This document shows, piece after piece, positions 36,690 to 48,439 of a stretch of DNA of 64,000 bases. Within the stretch, counting starts at the first letter, position 1. Every line of letters begins with the position of its first letter. Both the position numbers and the translations under genes were made by a program. This DNA is from Metopolophium dirhodum (Eukaryota > Arthropoda > Insecta > Hemiptera > Aphididae), in the NCBI RefSeq assembly GCF_019925205.1, contig NC_083560.1, forward strand, positions 22,649,145 through 22,713,144. The letters are read 5' to 3'. The notes beneath the pieces are model-generated. The model was not told the origin of the DNA. It saw nothing but the letters and a program-made list of their open reading frames with translations, and did no database searches.

Positions 36690-38160
36690 TAGTCTGATTG
36701 ACCGTTTTCGCTCAGAATCGTTTTTCTAATACTATGATATTTTATCATTAAATTCAAATTTAACAACATCCTTTACAGTAAACCGCTTGTAACCTACTGT
36801 ACAACAGAGCGATACACACTTGCCCACCTTTTTGAACTTTAAATGCTTATAAAATAAATTGTCACTAAGGATTTTTAATATTTTTCAAATGTCATTTTAA
36901 GAATATAGTAGGAGCCTCATATTAAATTCCCAAGTATAAAAAAACAGTGCCTATATGTATTTTTGATATTTTTCAATTGATATTTTAACAATATATCACG
37001 ATATTTTACCCAATAAATAAAATTGTATTGACTTAATTGGGAAAATAAAGAAAAATATGACTTGGTTTTAATTAACGTATTGCAAAATGAGTTAAGTTAA
37101 AGTTAAGTTAATTAAAACACCGATCTAATAAGTTTAGTTAATTATTTAAAATAAACTTAACCTTTAACTTAACTTCTCACTCATTAACTCGTTATTGCCC
37201 AGTATGTGCACAAATATTTTGTTGGTATAATACATTTATTCAAAGACATTGATTTGTTATAATGGCATTACCAGGTATATTTGATGATATTATTGTGAAT
37301 AAAGTAATTTATATTTTTACCAATTTACGTGGTACCTTATTTTAAATTTCAAATCTTTAACTATAAAAGTTGAACATTTTATAAATTTTTAACAACAAAA
37401 AAATTATTACATTTTAAAATTGATAAACTTTGTCAAAATTCAAACTTTAAATGCAGATAAAAAAAAATTGTGCCTATGTAATATTAATATTTATCAAGTA
37501 GTATTGTAACGATTTATCAGCAGCCTTGCATTAAATTTTCATGCTTTTTTTCCCAACAAATACAATTTAATTAATATTTACGAAAAATGATAATAATTGT
37601 AAATAAAGTAATTTATATATAACCTATTTACGTGGAGCCTTGTTTTCAATTTTCAATCCTTAGCTATAAAAGTTGAATATTTTATAAATTTTTAACTAAA
37701 AAATAATTATTAAATTATAAATTTGATAAATTTTGTCAAAATTTGAACTTTAAATGCTTATAAAAAAAATTGTGCCTATGTATTTTTAATATTTTTCAAC
37801 TGCTATTATAACGATATATCAGGAGCCTTATATTAAATTTTGACGCTTTTTTACACAACAAATAAAGCGATTTTCTCAAAAACAGATTTTGCTTAAAAAT
37901 TCCCGTTTTTCCTTAATTTTTCTTTTGTTTTTCACGTCGCGTTTGAAAACTACTGAGACATTTTTTGACCCTTCAAAGTACCAACTAGATTTACTTTTTT
38001 ATCAGAAAAGTTACTGTTGAAGAAAATCAAAGCACTTTTACTGTCCTAAAAGGTGATGAGAGAAACAAAAATTTTAAAATTTTAAAAAAAAATACACATC
38101 ATTATGTAAAATCAATACATTCATCGCTCCGCTCAGAAACTAAAAAAAACACACAAACTT
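36690..38160 (-). repeat. Dispersed repeat family, inverse copy
   Basis: Starts at GACCGTTTTCGCTCAGAATC, contains several tandem-like repeats of the interior block (CTTTAAATGC(T)TATAAAA, TTTTCAACTGCTAT, ATATCAGGAGCC) and ends with CTGTCCTAAAAGGTGATGA and CATTCATCGCTCCGCTCAGA. Both ends are therefore present, facing each other with GCTCAGAA-type strings. Confidence 0.7.
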
Positions 38161-38624
38161 GGTCGAAATTAGAATCTGATATCTATTTATTTCATATAAA
38201 TAACAATTTAAGTTATTATTTTTTGATATAAAAATATTATTCATGGGTAGTTGACACTTTTAAGGTACCTACATTATTATATTTTATACATACAATGACA
38301 TTTTAAAATGCCATTATTTCAGCAGAATTTAATTTAACATACCGTAATATTCAATAAAGGTAATATTAATGACTTGAATAACAATAAAAATATATCATAA
38401 AATACACTTAGGACCGTTCTTACAATGTCCGGTCAATTGTATGGTAAAGGTAACGAGCAGGATTTATTTTGTGTTACCGATATATTTCTGCCGAGTGTCG
38501 GATAGTCTTAACCGAACGATAACAGATTTTATTACTGACAGAATTCGGCCGGTTAAGTGTCGGTTAACTTAAATCGGACATTGTAAGAACGGCATTTAGT
38601 AATATTATATTATAGTCGGACAGT

Positions 38625-38700
38625 CTTTGCTCAGAATCGTTTTCCGCATGCAACTATTTACCATTGAATTCTAATTTAACGCGTGACTTACATTTCAATG
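38625..38700 (-). repeat. Dispersed repeat family, end fragment
   Basis: Only the terminal piece is present: GGACAGTCTTTGCTCAGAAT, then CGTTTTCCGCATGCAACTA. A more diverged sequence follows. Confidence 0.5.
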
Positions 38701-38929
38701 ACGAGGTACACTCGGTATACATTTAGGATTTTGTATGTTCAACGCATCATGGTTGCAAAGGCACAGCACACACACATTCACGTGAGTATGATAGATAAAA
38801 CAAATATTGCGATGACCTTTCTCCTTAAAGTATTATTTATAAGCAGTTTATAGGTACACACTATAATATGTCATTTAGTAGTTATCAGTTATTACAATTA
38901 TCTGGCGACGACTGTAGTAAGTTAGCATA

Positions 38930-39005
38930 ATAATAATAATAATAATAATAATAATATATAACAAGCTGATCCCCTGCACTTCGTTGCCCGTTAAACGCAC
39001 CAACT
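38930..39005 (+). repeat. AAT microsatellite next to an AAGCTGATCCC...CGTTGCCCG motif
   Basis: An AAT run (38929-38955) abuts ACAAGCTGATCCCCTGCACT and TCGTTGCCCGTTAAA, a sequence type frequently found beside microsatellites at ends of RTE-like insect retroelements. Copy B has a related string at 27985-28015 (CTAGCTGTCCCACCCGG). Classification is from memory. Confidence 0.4.
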
Positions 39006-39900
39006 CTATATTACTCAAACTTTGTCCAGTTGGTTATTTAATATTCGGTGTATGGTGTTCAAAATGTATCTTAACTTTTCTGTTGAAAAAATTATAATAA
39101 TAAAAGTTCTGATTCGCATCAGTACATTATCAGGTAGGCAATCTACCTGTGGTAGATCGTGGACCCCGTATTGTTACCTCTAAAGCATCAAAGCTATACC
39201 AAGTTTGTCACCTACAGTGGATTAATATAATCAATTAATACAAAATCTTATCGAAACCCAACCATACTAAAATTCGATGAATAAAAAAAACAAATTTAAC
39301 CCTTTTTAAATTAGCCTATCTTTTTCCCAGAGGTCTAATATAACCACAAACATTCCGAATGTATAAACTGTAAGCCACTATTTTAATAATGGATTATAAT
39401 TTATTATTGACATTTCGGCTTTCACAGTGTATAAACTATAATCCGAAATATTAAAAACATATATTCTACAAAATACAAACCATTAGAATCAGAGGTAACA
39501 TTTAACAACCAGGCGCACACGTATATGACTATAAACTGTATACTTTATAATAACTGAAAATGTACTATTATTTCATTTACTGTATAAATTGAATTCAATT
39601 TTATTATCTTTTGGATTGCAGATGGTCAGCATACAACAATATTATTAAAATTGAAATCAATTGTTTAACACAAAAAATCTTAAAGTAAAATTAATCTTAT
39701 AAATTGTATTTTCAAAGGTGGTATCATCATTAGTTTATTTTTTACTATTTACTCATTATACAGTATTACATTTATTTACAAATAATACTGTTTATTTTTT
39801 TAAATAATTAAGTTTAAAAAAATAATTGTAACTAACTATTTCCCAACACCTATTTGGATTCTCAGACATATACTATATATTCACTAAAAAAAAGTGACAA
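39006..39900. other. Spacer, no gene seen
   Basis: A more balanced stretch to about 39220 (possible continuation of the retroelement end), then AT-rich sequence without recognisable features. Confidence 0.4.
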
Positions 39901-39904
39901 CTTA

Positions 39905-40566
39905 CAATACGTAATTCATTGTGATTTTTGTCTGGTCCTGTCTGCTTTGCGTGCTGGCGGCTCTGCTGGCTCGTCGTTGATGCTCCGCTGGGCTGTGTTG
40001 AGTGTAGTTGGTGGCTTGGCTCCGTTTTTTCCCTTCTCCTTTCCTGGTACGTGTCAGCAACGTGGTTGAATTTGAGGTCCACTGAGATACTTGATTCCTG
40101 GTTGGTTACAAGAATTCTTCTTTCAGGTGACCCCACGCCTGACACCAAAAGACGTGTAGTGATCCCTCACAAACGCTTATATTTTGAATTCGACGACGTT
40201 GATGATGAATAGGTTTTTCAAAGGGGGGTTTTGCAGAGTAACAAGTGACACAGTAATTTAAATATAAGTAATTTATTAAGTTAAACACAGTATAATTGTT
40301 TATGAAATTTATATAAGTTTGAGGACAGAGCAAAAAGCATCTGCCTGAGAAATTAGTTATTTGCACTAGTTTAAAAGTATTTTGGGAATAGACCTGAACT
40401 GGCGGTGATGTGGAGGACAAGCCCCACAACCAGTTAAGTCTTACAAGTGTTGGTAGTACTAATTCTGATTTAGCTATGGACAAAGACTCGTATATATACT
40501 GAGTCTCCCCTAGCTAATAGATACACGGTAGAGTACTAGGAGGTGGATGAAAAGAGTAGCGACGCA
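39905..40566 (-). mobile_element. LTR-like end plus primer-binding site of an LTR retrotransposon
   Basis: Read on the minus strand, 40496-40487 is a TATATATA box. AATAAA follows near 40275. Then, at 40148-40131, TTGGTGTCAGGCGTGGGG occurs, which matches the reverse complement of the 3' end of a eukaryotic tRNA-Leu (CCA tail plus CTGACA acceptor). A TATA, poly-A signal, then PBS in this order is the signature of a 5' LTR and leader. A plausible LTR end is ACTACA just before the PBS, and a TG start may lie near 40566. Downstream to about 39905 is leader or gag-like sequence with a 90-codon hydrophilic frame, then it stops. No matching 3' LTR was found. Confidence 0.5.
40131..40148 (-). other. 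Candidate tRNA-Leu primer-binding site
   Basis: TGGTGTCAGGCGTGGGG is complementary to a tRNA ending CC(C)ACxCCTGACACCA, the form seen in tRNA-Leu. Six or so bases separate it from the presumed LTR end. On the other strand the same region mimics a splice acceptor (TTCTTCTTTCAG) before a 27-codon frame, which I consider the weaker reading. Confidence 0.5.
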
Positions 40567-41430
40567 GGTGTTGTTGTTATTATCCCATCCTTGAGTTTTT
40601 ATTAGTAATAAAAACTGAGTATTGGCAATGTGCATTTTGGATAAATGTCACCCGTTTTGATTCTTAGAATTGACGAAAGTAGAAACAACAAGTGCGGCGG
40701 CTAATTGCTGTCGAATGCTTAATGTAAATTTGTAGTATAATAAAATAATATCAAATCTGTATAAATGATATAATATATATTATAAGTAATATATTTATTA
40801 TAATGTAGTAAAGCGGTCGGTCGGTTTACTACAGTAGTGTAGTGAACTAATACTCATTAGAAGTTTGTGGCTCATTGTTACAAATTTCGAATTAAATTGT
40901 AAAAATAATACGATAATAATAAAAAATATTAATACTAATAATATTACCTATATCTACTATACTGTGTTGTTTCATGTTTGTGTTTTCATGGCCCGTTCAC
41001 AGCGATTTTCCCAGAGCTGTGTTATCTAATAGTAATTGTTTACATATTATGAATGGTTTAATTTTAATCACATTTTAATACAAAATACGTATTCGTCATT
41101 TGATTATTTATCAGCGATGATCGATATTCGAGACGTCGCCGTCGACTCGTATTATTGACAATATGCAACATTGTTGTCTGTACATTTTATCACACAAAAA
41201 CTTCACTGTAGTAGGTACGTTTTCGGTTAACCTTTGACACAATTTTGGACCACAGTTAAGAAATGTCATTATTTTTTGGTGCTTGAAAAATTGAGTATTT
41301 TTTAATGCACTTTCGACTTTTACAAAGCAAAATAAAACAGTTGTTTACCATGTTTGCAATTTTTATTCAACAAATTACTAAGCATAATATTTAAGAAATT
41401 GTGGTAAACTGACAATCGGGTTAATTGTGT
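40567..41430. other. Spacer, no gene seen
   Basis: AT-rich, with short runs of balanced composition. No motif array, inverted repeat or frame worth reporting. Confidence 0.4.
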
Positions 41431-41435
41431 GGATT

Positions 41436-41775
41436 ACCTGGTTGCAGGTAGCACGACCGTGGAGAAAGGATTTCTTCTTGTTGATTCAAATAATAAAACT
41501 TGTCGAGTTATAAAAGACGTTTATTTAAGATGTACTCGGGTGAAAATTATTATAAGTCCAAATAATATAATTCTGGTGCTGAGTGTCGTGAAGATGCTTG
41601 TGATGGCAATGGGTGTACACGTCTGATTACAGGCTGTTTTAGGTCTGATTTTATAAGGGTTTCCTACTCCCCTACCTACCACCTTGCCTATCGACTTATC
41701 CTTTTGCTCAAAGAGTGCTATCTATATCCGGCACGCTTAGTTGTGCAAAAAGTCCTATCACTGTGTCCATGGTTG
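41436..41775 (-). promoter_or_regulatory. Possible second LTR-like block
   Basis: On the minus strand CTTATAAAATCAGACC (TATA-like, near 41650) is followed about 130 bp later by TTAAATAAACG (near 41525). The stretch can be read as TG...CA in either direction. No primer-binding site or target duplication was identified, so this is only a suggestion. Confidence 0.25.
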
Positions 41776-43250
41776 TCAATCATTTATTAGATACTACTTT
41801 CCTGTTTCTATTTATGCGTCGTATACATAAATATATCTTTATACATATATATATATATATGTATATTTATGTACGTTATATATAAATATATACCCAATTC
41901 CCATTGTTTTATATATGATATACGATTCGCATATAATATGATGGTCCTTTCAAATACTACTCATGAATTAACGTGAATGTTGGTTTACAATAACGCTATT
42001 GACAGTTGACCCCCTTCGCCATCTTAGTCGTGTATTTGGGTATTTGGCAATTGATGTATCATTATTGATATACATATACATATACATAACATAATTATTT
42101 ATTATTCCTTTCAAATTATTATATCTGTCTTTTAACTATCTAAGCTTTATTATTTGTTATGCGTAGGAGTAAATGGATGTCATCCGTTACAAAATTATAC
42201 AAAGTATACGCGTATAGTAAAAAAAATTTTAGTTTAATATTTCATATTATGCAAACTACGTCGTAAATTTGAACTCGGACATAAATATGAATATAAGTAT
42301 TACAGTATTTTGTTAAATGTATTTAAAGTACATAGATACTTTAAATACATTCAACAAAATAATGCTGTTTTACTTTTTTATATAGTTGAAAATATATTCT
42401 CATAGATCACGCCAGCTCCAAATAAAGTAAAATATTAACAATCACTAAACGTGCCCCACACACCCACCCACCATTCGATGTTCAGAACTGTTTATCTTAG
42501 TTCATGTTATAAGCAAGACGTAAATTTCATATTATACGTCTTACCAGAATGAATTCATTCTTGAAAACATTGTATTTGCAAACCAAATTTCCTAAAATGA
42601 TCTGTAATTTTTCGGTAAAAGTATGAACTACTTGTATGAAAGACTTTGTATTAAATTGTCTAGCCTTAGTTGCAAACATTTTAAAATACCTCAAATAAAC
42701 GTCTGAAATTATTAGACTGGACAAAATAAAATCGTAACTAATTAGAAGCCCCCCCCCCCGTATGCGTACGCCACTGGCTATATAGTTGGTCGACCTGGGG
42801 TCTTCGTCGGAGTCAATAATTACAACTGCTATTAATTGCCAAGCTCTACGCAGGCACGAAAAACAAACCAAGTTGTGCATAGTTAAAAATAAAATCAGCA
42901 TAAATACGAATTTATCGTATTTTATCACGATTCACGTATATTTCTTACAAGTTTCAATCGGTTTAAACGAGTTAGGAATTAACTTGTAATTTGTATTAAG
43001 TTATAACTATTATTACTAGTCTTGTTTTCTTATTTCAACGTTTCGTTATACCTGTTGACTAATTATAATGATACATCACGACTGTAACGCAGTTTTTCGT
43101 TACCGCACCACCGGCCATCCCAGCCATTCGCATTCGACAAGTGAAAAAAAACTTATCGATTTCAGTTCAAGAATACCAATTGTATGTCACAGTCGATAAA
43201 TTGTATGCTTTATGTCTCCAGAGTTATGCTCGCGGGGTTTTATCGACTCC
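41776..43250. other. Spacer, no gene seen
   Basis: Contains an AT dinucleotide run (about 41842-41860), a near-perfect inverted pair AAGTACATAGATACTTTAAA / TTTAAAGTAC around 42320-42345, and a C run (42749-42759) followed by GTATGCGTACGCCACTGGCT, a string typical of transposon termini in such genomes. A 133-codon minus-strand frame at 42527-42928 has no recognisable domain. Confidence 0.4.
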
Positions 43251-43254
43251 CCCG

Positions 43255-44450
43255 AATTTTAGATTCTGAGCGAAGCGATGAATGTATTGATTTTAAAATT
43301 ATGTGTGTTTTTTTAAAAATTTTTTTTTGTGTCTGTCATCACCTTTTAGGACAGTAAAAGTGTTTGGATTTTCTTCAACAGCAACTTTTCTGGTTAAAAA
43401 AACTTGAAAATTTAATAGAAAGTTCCTAGTATATTGTTTAAAAGGCAGATAAAAAAAATTAAAAACCCATAGTCACTATTTTTTTTTTTTATAAACATTT
43501 AAAGTTCAAATATTGACAAAACACGTAAAAATGACGAGAATTAACAAATCATTTTGAGTTGAGAATTCATAAAAATTTTCTTTTTAAATATAAGATTTGA
43601 AAATGTAATACAAGAATATTCATAAGTTTGTCTACCTTTATCGAAAAAAATAATGTCTCCAAGCAAATCAAATTAAATTTTTATGAGCGTTGAAGTTCAT
43701 ATTTTTACAATATTGGGATCTTCACTCGATTTTTCATGTAGTGGTTTTGTTTTTTATTGTTATTGAAGAACGAATAACTGTAGACATATGAAAAATTTAC
43801 TGTATGTTTATATATTCATTTTCTATGCACCATTAAATGTTGAAAAATAATTTGACTCTTTTTGAGCTGTGTACGGACAATATAATTTTTCAAATTTTTT
43901 AATTTTTTTTTCGATAAATATTAATAAAATTTTATTTGTTGGGTAAAAAAACGTGAAAATTTAATATAAGGCTCCTGATACATCGTTCTAATAGCAGTTG
44001 AAAAATATTAAAAATACATAGGCACAATTAAATTTCAAATTTTGACAACATTTATCAAATTTATAATTTAATAATTATTTTGTAGTTAAAAATGCATTCT
44101 ATTAAATTTTCAAGCTTTTTTACTCAACAGTTAAAATTTTATTGATATTTATAGATTAAAAAACTAAAAAAAATGGAAATTGACAATGTCCGTAAACAGC
44201 TCAAAATAAATAAAAATATTTGGATAATGTTATGGTGTATAGGAAATGCAATTATAAACATTCAGTCAAAGTTTCATGTCCCTACGGTCATTTGTTTTAG
44301 AGTTACACCAATAACCAAAATCGATGACAGACACAAAAATAAATAAAAAACACACATTGGAATTCTATGATATAATATCATTATATACGAAAAACGATTC
44401 TGAGCGAAAACGGTTTGTCAGTGTGGATAGGTATTTTATATTATTTTTTT
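43255..44450 (+). repeat. Dispersed repeat family, reference-like copy
   Basis: Left end GATTCTGAGCGAAGCGATGA, then CTGTCATCACCTTTTAGGAC and TCTTCAACAG. An interior follows with ATTTTTATGAGCGTT, AGGCTCCTGATACATCG and TTTTTACTCAACAG blocks. Right end near 44385-44430: ATACGAAAAACGATTCTGAG, CGAAAACGGTTTGTCAG. The arrangement of facing GATTCTGAGCG ends recurs throughout the window. No protein coding is evident. Confidence 0.7.
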
Positions 44451-44590
44451 GTTAAACATAAAAGACCGCGGCAGCTTTGGCCATTGGTCTGAAAGTGACT
44501 TACATTATTATAATATCAAACCGATGAAACGTAAAATTTACCAAGAAAGACAGGCTTTTCAAGAAAAATGGGACTATGCATATTTTATGT
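44451..44590 (+). pseudogene. 5' fragment of a hAT-derived (GTF2IRD2-like) transposase
   Basis: Nearly identical to 60745-60885: the frame reads KDRGSFGHWSESDL, then KPMKRKIYQERQAFQEKWDY before sequence diverges at about 44585. The same dispersed-family end precedes it in both places, so both derive from one composite arrangement. Only the extreme N-terminus remains. Confidence 0.7.
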
Positions 44591-45152
44591 ATATAATATA
44601 TATACAGGTTATATTTCTTTATATAAAGTAGATTTAGACAGGAAAAAACCTTATATTATGTCCATTGTCAGCTGTATCTTGAAAGTTACGAGCCTTCGTT
44701 ACAATTGTTTAAAATAATTTTGTCTTGCTGGGCGGAAATAGGGTTAAAAATTTGAATTTTTTAAAAAAAAGGAATAATGTTAATGGACCATAGATCGATT
44801 TTAAGTAATTTAACATAGGTACTATGCAATTTATTGTCATATTATAGTTTTGAGTGCGGGTAGTGTAAATAATGACAAACTAGATTTGTCATGGTCTAAA
44901 TGTGGGCGTAGTAAGTGATTATTAGTATTTATTAAAGATAAGTCTGTGTGATAGTGAAGTACAAAATATTTGTTGGCCGGATTAAACGACAATAATAATA
45001 TTAAATGGCGTGTAATCTGATTTATAATATTATTTTTCGCCCGATATGTGTCAGATAGGTAAACAAGTTATCGCAATATTGCTATTTGTGCACCTGGAGT
45101 ACCTACCTAAATTTATATACCTACGGGTTGATTTTGAAATAAAAAAACAATA
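44591..45152. other. Spacer, no gene seen
   Basis: AT-rich sequence with no recognisable feature. Confidence 0.4.
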
Positions 45153-45160
45153 CACTATAG

Positions 45161-45475
45161 CAGGGATGGTCAACTGGTTGCCAGCGTTTCATTTTTCACT
45201 GGCCTGTGCTACATTTTAATTCAGTTTATAAAAATATAAAATATTAAGATTTTTCTGTATTTTATTTTATTATATTTATAAAACTTAAAATCCATATTAT
45301 AATGTTTATCGTAAAACGTAGATATAAATTCTTATTTAGTGTTCAACTATTAAATGTTAATAATCTATTATTATATAGGGGTAAAGGTAACATAAGGTTT
45401 TTTTTATATGTTCTCTGGGCCGCTAGATTTTTGCAAATTCGAAATTGGCCCTCTAGTAGCATTGGCCTATCCCTG
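45161..45475. mobile_element. hAT-type MITE, 315 bp
   Basis: Ends are CAGGGATGGTCAA (45161) and, complemented from 45475, CAGGGATAGGCCAA, the classic hAT CAGGG(A/G)TGG form. The flanks CACTATAG (45153-45160) and CACTATTG (45476-45483) match at 7 of 8 bases, consistent with an 8-bp target duplication. No transposase. Confidence 0.78.
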
Positions 45476-45759
45476 CACTATTGGAATATAAAAACAATTT
45501 TGCAATATATAATGAATAGGTAGGTAATGTTGTTCAGAATATTTGGGGGAATGTTAAAACGTCACATCAGTGAATATTATATGAGAACATCGACTTAATA
45601 TAAAAATGTATTATGGTATTAATGAGAAGTGAGAACACAGAAATGTAATTAGAATAATGATGAGAAATAACTTTTTGGGTACTACAGAAACTGAAACTTT
45701 ATTAAAAAAAACTTAAATTATTAGGTAGGTACCAATAAATTAATTATAAAAAATCGGGA

Positions 45760-45875
45760 AAGTTGTCATTCTGTTGTACAGTAGGTTACAATTGGGTCAT
45801 TGTATAATGGATTGTATTAAACTTGTATAATATCATTGTATAACTAAAACGATCTGAGCACAGACGGTTAAAGTA
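45760..45875 (+). repeat. Dispersed repeat family, end fragment
   Basis: Contains TCTGTTGTACAGTAGGTTAC, GGGTCATTG, then AACGATCTGAGCACAGACGG, the right-end blocks of the family, slightly diverged. Confidence 0.6.
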
Positions 45876-46698
45876 ATGTTCTTCTCTATAAAAATTTGGT
45901 CTTTGGCGTATCCGAACCGGCCTCGCGCTTTCAACCGGTGATTGCTGCTGTTTTTTATAAATATAGTTATTAGTTATGGTTGGGTTTACTATATTTTATA
46001 GTTTAAGTAGTTTTTAATATTTGAATTAACTAAAAAATATAGTTAAAATAGCTTATTTCAGTTCTAATAACTATAATAACTTGACTATAATATTTTAGTA
46101 AATCTGATTAATCTTATAGCTATCCCTATAGCAATTATAATGTACAGTCAATTCTACTATTTTTATACTACAAACAACTGTTTTGTTTTTTCCGTGTGTG
46201 GGCCGGGCACACACCACACACTAAATCCGCGCAGAGTGATACTGTCGCAAACGATGCGCAACGATAACGCATTTTAGTGCCTAAAGGTGCGTCTACAACG
46301 GATTTTGCTTTGCCATTTTTGGACACGTAATATAAAATTATAATAACAGATGATCATAATTTAATACTGAGAACCCACTATATAAATCTAGTTTTTCAAT
46401 AAATCCGTGGTAAATTGCCAACGAAGAAAAACATAGCTACGCTTTACGGTCATAACCATGGATATTATTCGGTGTTTTAATAAAACATTTAAAATATAAT
46501 AATTAATATTGCGTTTATTTTTTAGTTTATTACACGATAGATATACGGCCACGTATCTTTTCGATTTTTTTTTTTTATATATTAATTTTTCATTACAAAT
46601 CTACATTCCGTAACAGTTTTGGTGACGTCTCAACGTGTCCGTAGTCGTAATTTATTGTGTAGTTTTCGATTTTGTTTGGCAATGAGGACGTCGAACGG
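45876..46698. other. Spacer with small repeats
   Basis: At 45955-46145 the strings AACTATA and TATAGTTA recur (another iterated-motif region). 46395-46460 is the inverse mate of 18930-18985. No gene seen. Confidence 0.4.
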
Positions 46699-46884
46699 TC
46701 AGTATAACAGATGCAGGGCGCTGGAACCTTTCCGAAATTGATTCGACGACGCCATGATGGTCCTCAAGAGATCGACTAACCCGGCGGCGTATAAGCTTTC
46801 GCCTGCAGTATCCGGAAGCGAGTGGCTCGTAAAGTAGTAAATAAGGCTGGATGAGCCGAGTGCCGAGAATTGAGTCGTCGCCAT
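46699..46884 (-). CDS. Small hypothetical frame in a balanced-composition patch
   Basis: A 61-codon minus-strand frame beginning MATTQFSALGSSSLIYYF, with a strong initiation context (CCACCAATGGCG). It includes TAGESLYAAGLVDLLRTIMA, which looks amphipathic, and ends at a TGA. The patch is less AT rich than its surroundings. I recognise no family. It could be an exon remnant of a gene, part of a retroelement, or chance. Confidence 0.25.
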   Translation of the reverse strand: MATTQFSALGSSSLIYYFTSHSLPDTAGESLYAAGLVDLLRTIMASSNQFRKGSSALHLLY

Positions 46885-47238
46885 TGGTGGAGCCCAGATG
46901 TCAGCGAAACTCTAAAAAAAACCTAACACTGCGAACGCGTAGCGTACATTACATAATTATTACATACAGAGTAAAATTACGGGGCCTAAAACGTCATTAT
47001 CGTCTACACTTGCAGTTATGACTTATGATATTATAAAGGTTAAAAAGAGCAAAAATAGAATTAAAAATATAGTACCTTGTGGCTCGTACCTACAACAATA
47101 TGAACAAGTCAATAAATTAATAACACAACAAGTCATAATATAATTGAACTTGATATAATAACATTGATATGATAAATTAACGAATCAATAAATATAGTAT
47201 AGGTACCTACCTAATAGCTAAATACCTAATACCTACCT

Positions 47239-47621
47239 TGTATTTCGTCGCCACTATACGTCATAATATTATTGTCATACCTATTTCTCGATCGCAAGGA
47301 GTCGTAGTGTATTTTATTATTGTTATTATTGTGAACCATATTATAGGGTTAAGGAATTGCTGCTGGCCAGTCTGCACTCCACAATTTGTACTGCGAGTTT
47401 TTTTTATTTATTATGATTTATAGATTTATTTATATTTTATTAATTGTGTCAGACGACCAACCATCATTACCTTTATCTGTTAGGCCAAAAGGGACATATA
47501 TTTTATGCTTGTGTTTTTTAAAGAATTATTATATTATAACAACTTAATACTCGAAAATTCGTGTTAACATTTTATTGTATTTAGTCATTTTATTCTAATG
47601 TAAAGACATACACACCCACAT
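47239..47621 (+). repeat. 381-bp dispersed repeat, copy 2
   Basis: Mate of 21380-21760, differing at a few positions (CGTCGCC versus CGTAGCC, a few indels). It is followed immediately by a T run instead of the sequence that follows copy 1, which fixes the 3' boundary at CACCCACAT. Confidence 0.7.
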
Positions 47622-48438
47622 TTTTTTTTTCTTTTAAACGTATTTGGTCATAGATAATTATTATAAACGATTGTTTATTACACACAGAAAATATCGATAA
47701 CGACTTACGTACCAACATGTTTACGAATTACTAAGTTAGTGGTTATAAATTAGGTATGAATGATGTATTGGTATGTATTATAATAGGTAGTAGGTATTAT
47801 CACTTATTCATCATTTTATCGCTTACCAATTGAGTCCCCTTTGGCTATTATTTATTTTATTAATTATTTATTGTTATTCGGTACAATAAACCAACTTTCA
47901 AAAATCTTCTCTTACTGAAAATGTAATACTATAAACTTTTAAATACAATACACATTTTTATTTAAACATATTTTTTTTTAACATTAATGAAATATTTTAT
48001 GAAATTTCAAAACTCTAAATATAGTGTATACAGACGACTTTGGGTCGATTACATACACTTCCTGGTCAATGTTACGTAACGTTTGAAGATGATTATTTTT
48101 TTTAATTTATTTTCAAATTTATATTACTGTTAATAATATTCAAATGGTAATACATATTATTGATAATCAAAGCGTTTTTAAACCAGCTGAAATCTTCCAT
48201 CTGCAGTGTGTCACTATTACGTGTATAATGTATATAGATAGTTGTAATAATATGTTAACATTTTTTTTTTTACTAAAAGTTTTTTTTTTAACCATAATAT
48301 TTTGTAAAAAAAAAAAATTAACTATAGGCATACATTTTAAATTCCTAATGAATAATATTATTATAAACTTATCGAAATCAGCGCTTCTGAAATAATTGTC
48401 TCCGTGTCAATTAAAATCGTGTATTTTCGAAATAAATT
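47622..48438. other. Spacer, no gene seen
   Basis: AT-rich, T-run-rich sequence. An 83-codon frame near 48144 has no domain and lies in low-complexity sequence. Confidence 0.4.
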
Positions 48439-48439
48439 A

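Noticed and set aside
39928..40212. 94-codon plus-strand frame with a splice-acceptor-like TTCTTCTTTCAG and a C-terminal-looking acidic end
   Set aside because: The same bases form a good tRNA-Leu primer-binding site and LTR end on the other strand, which explains the region better.
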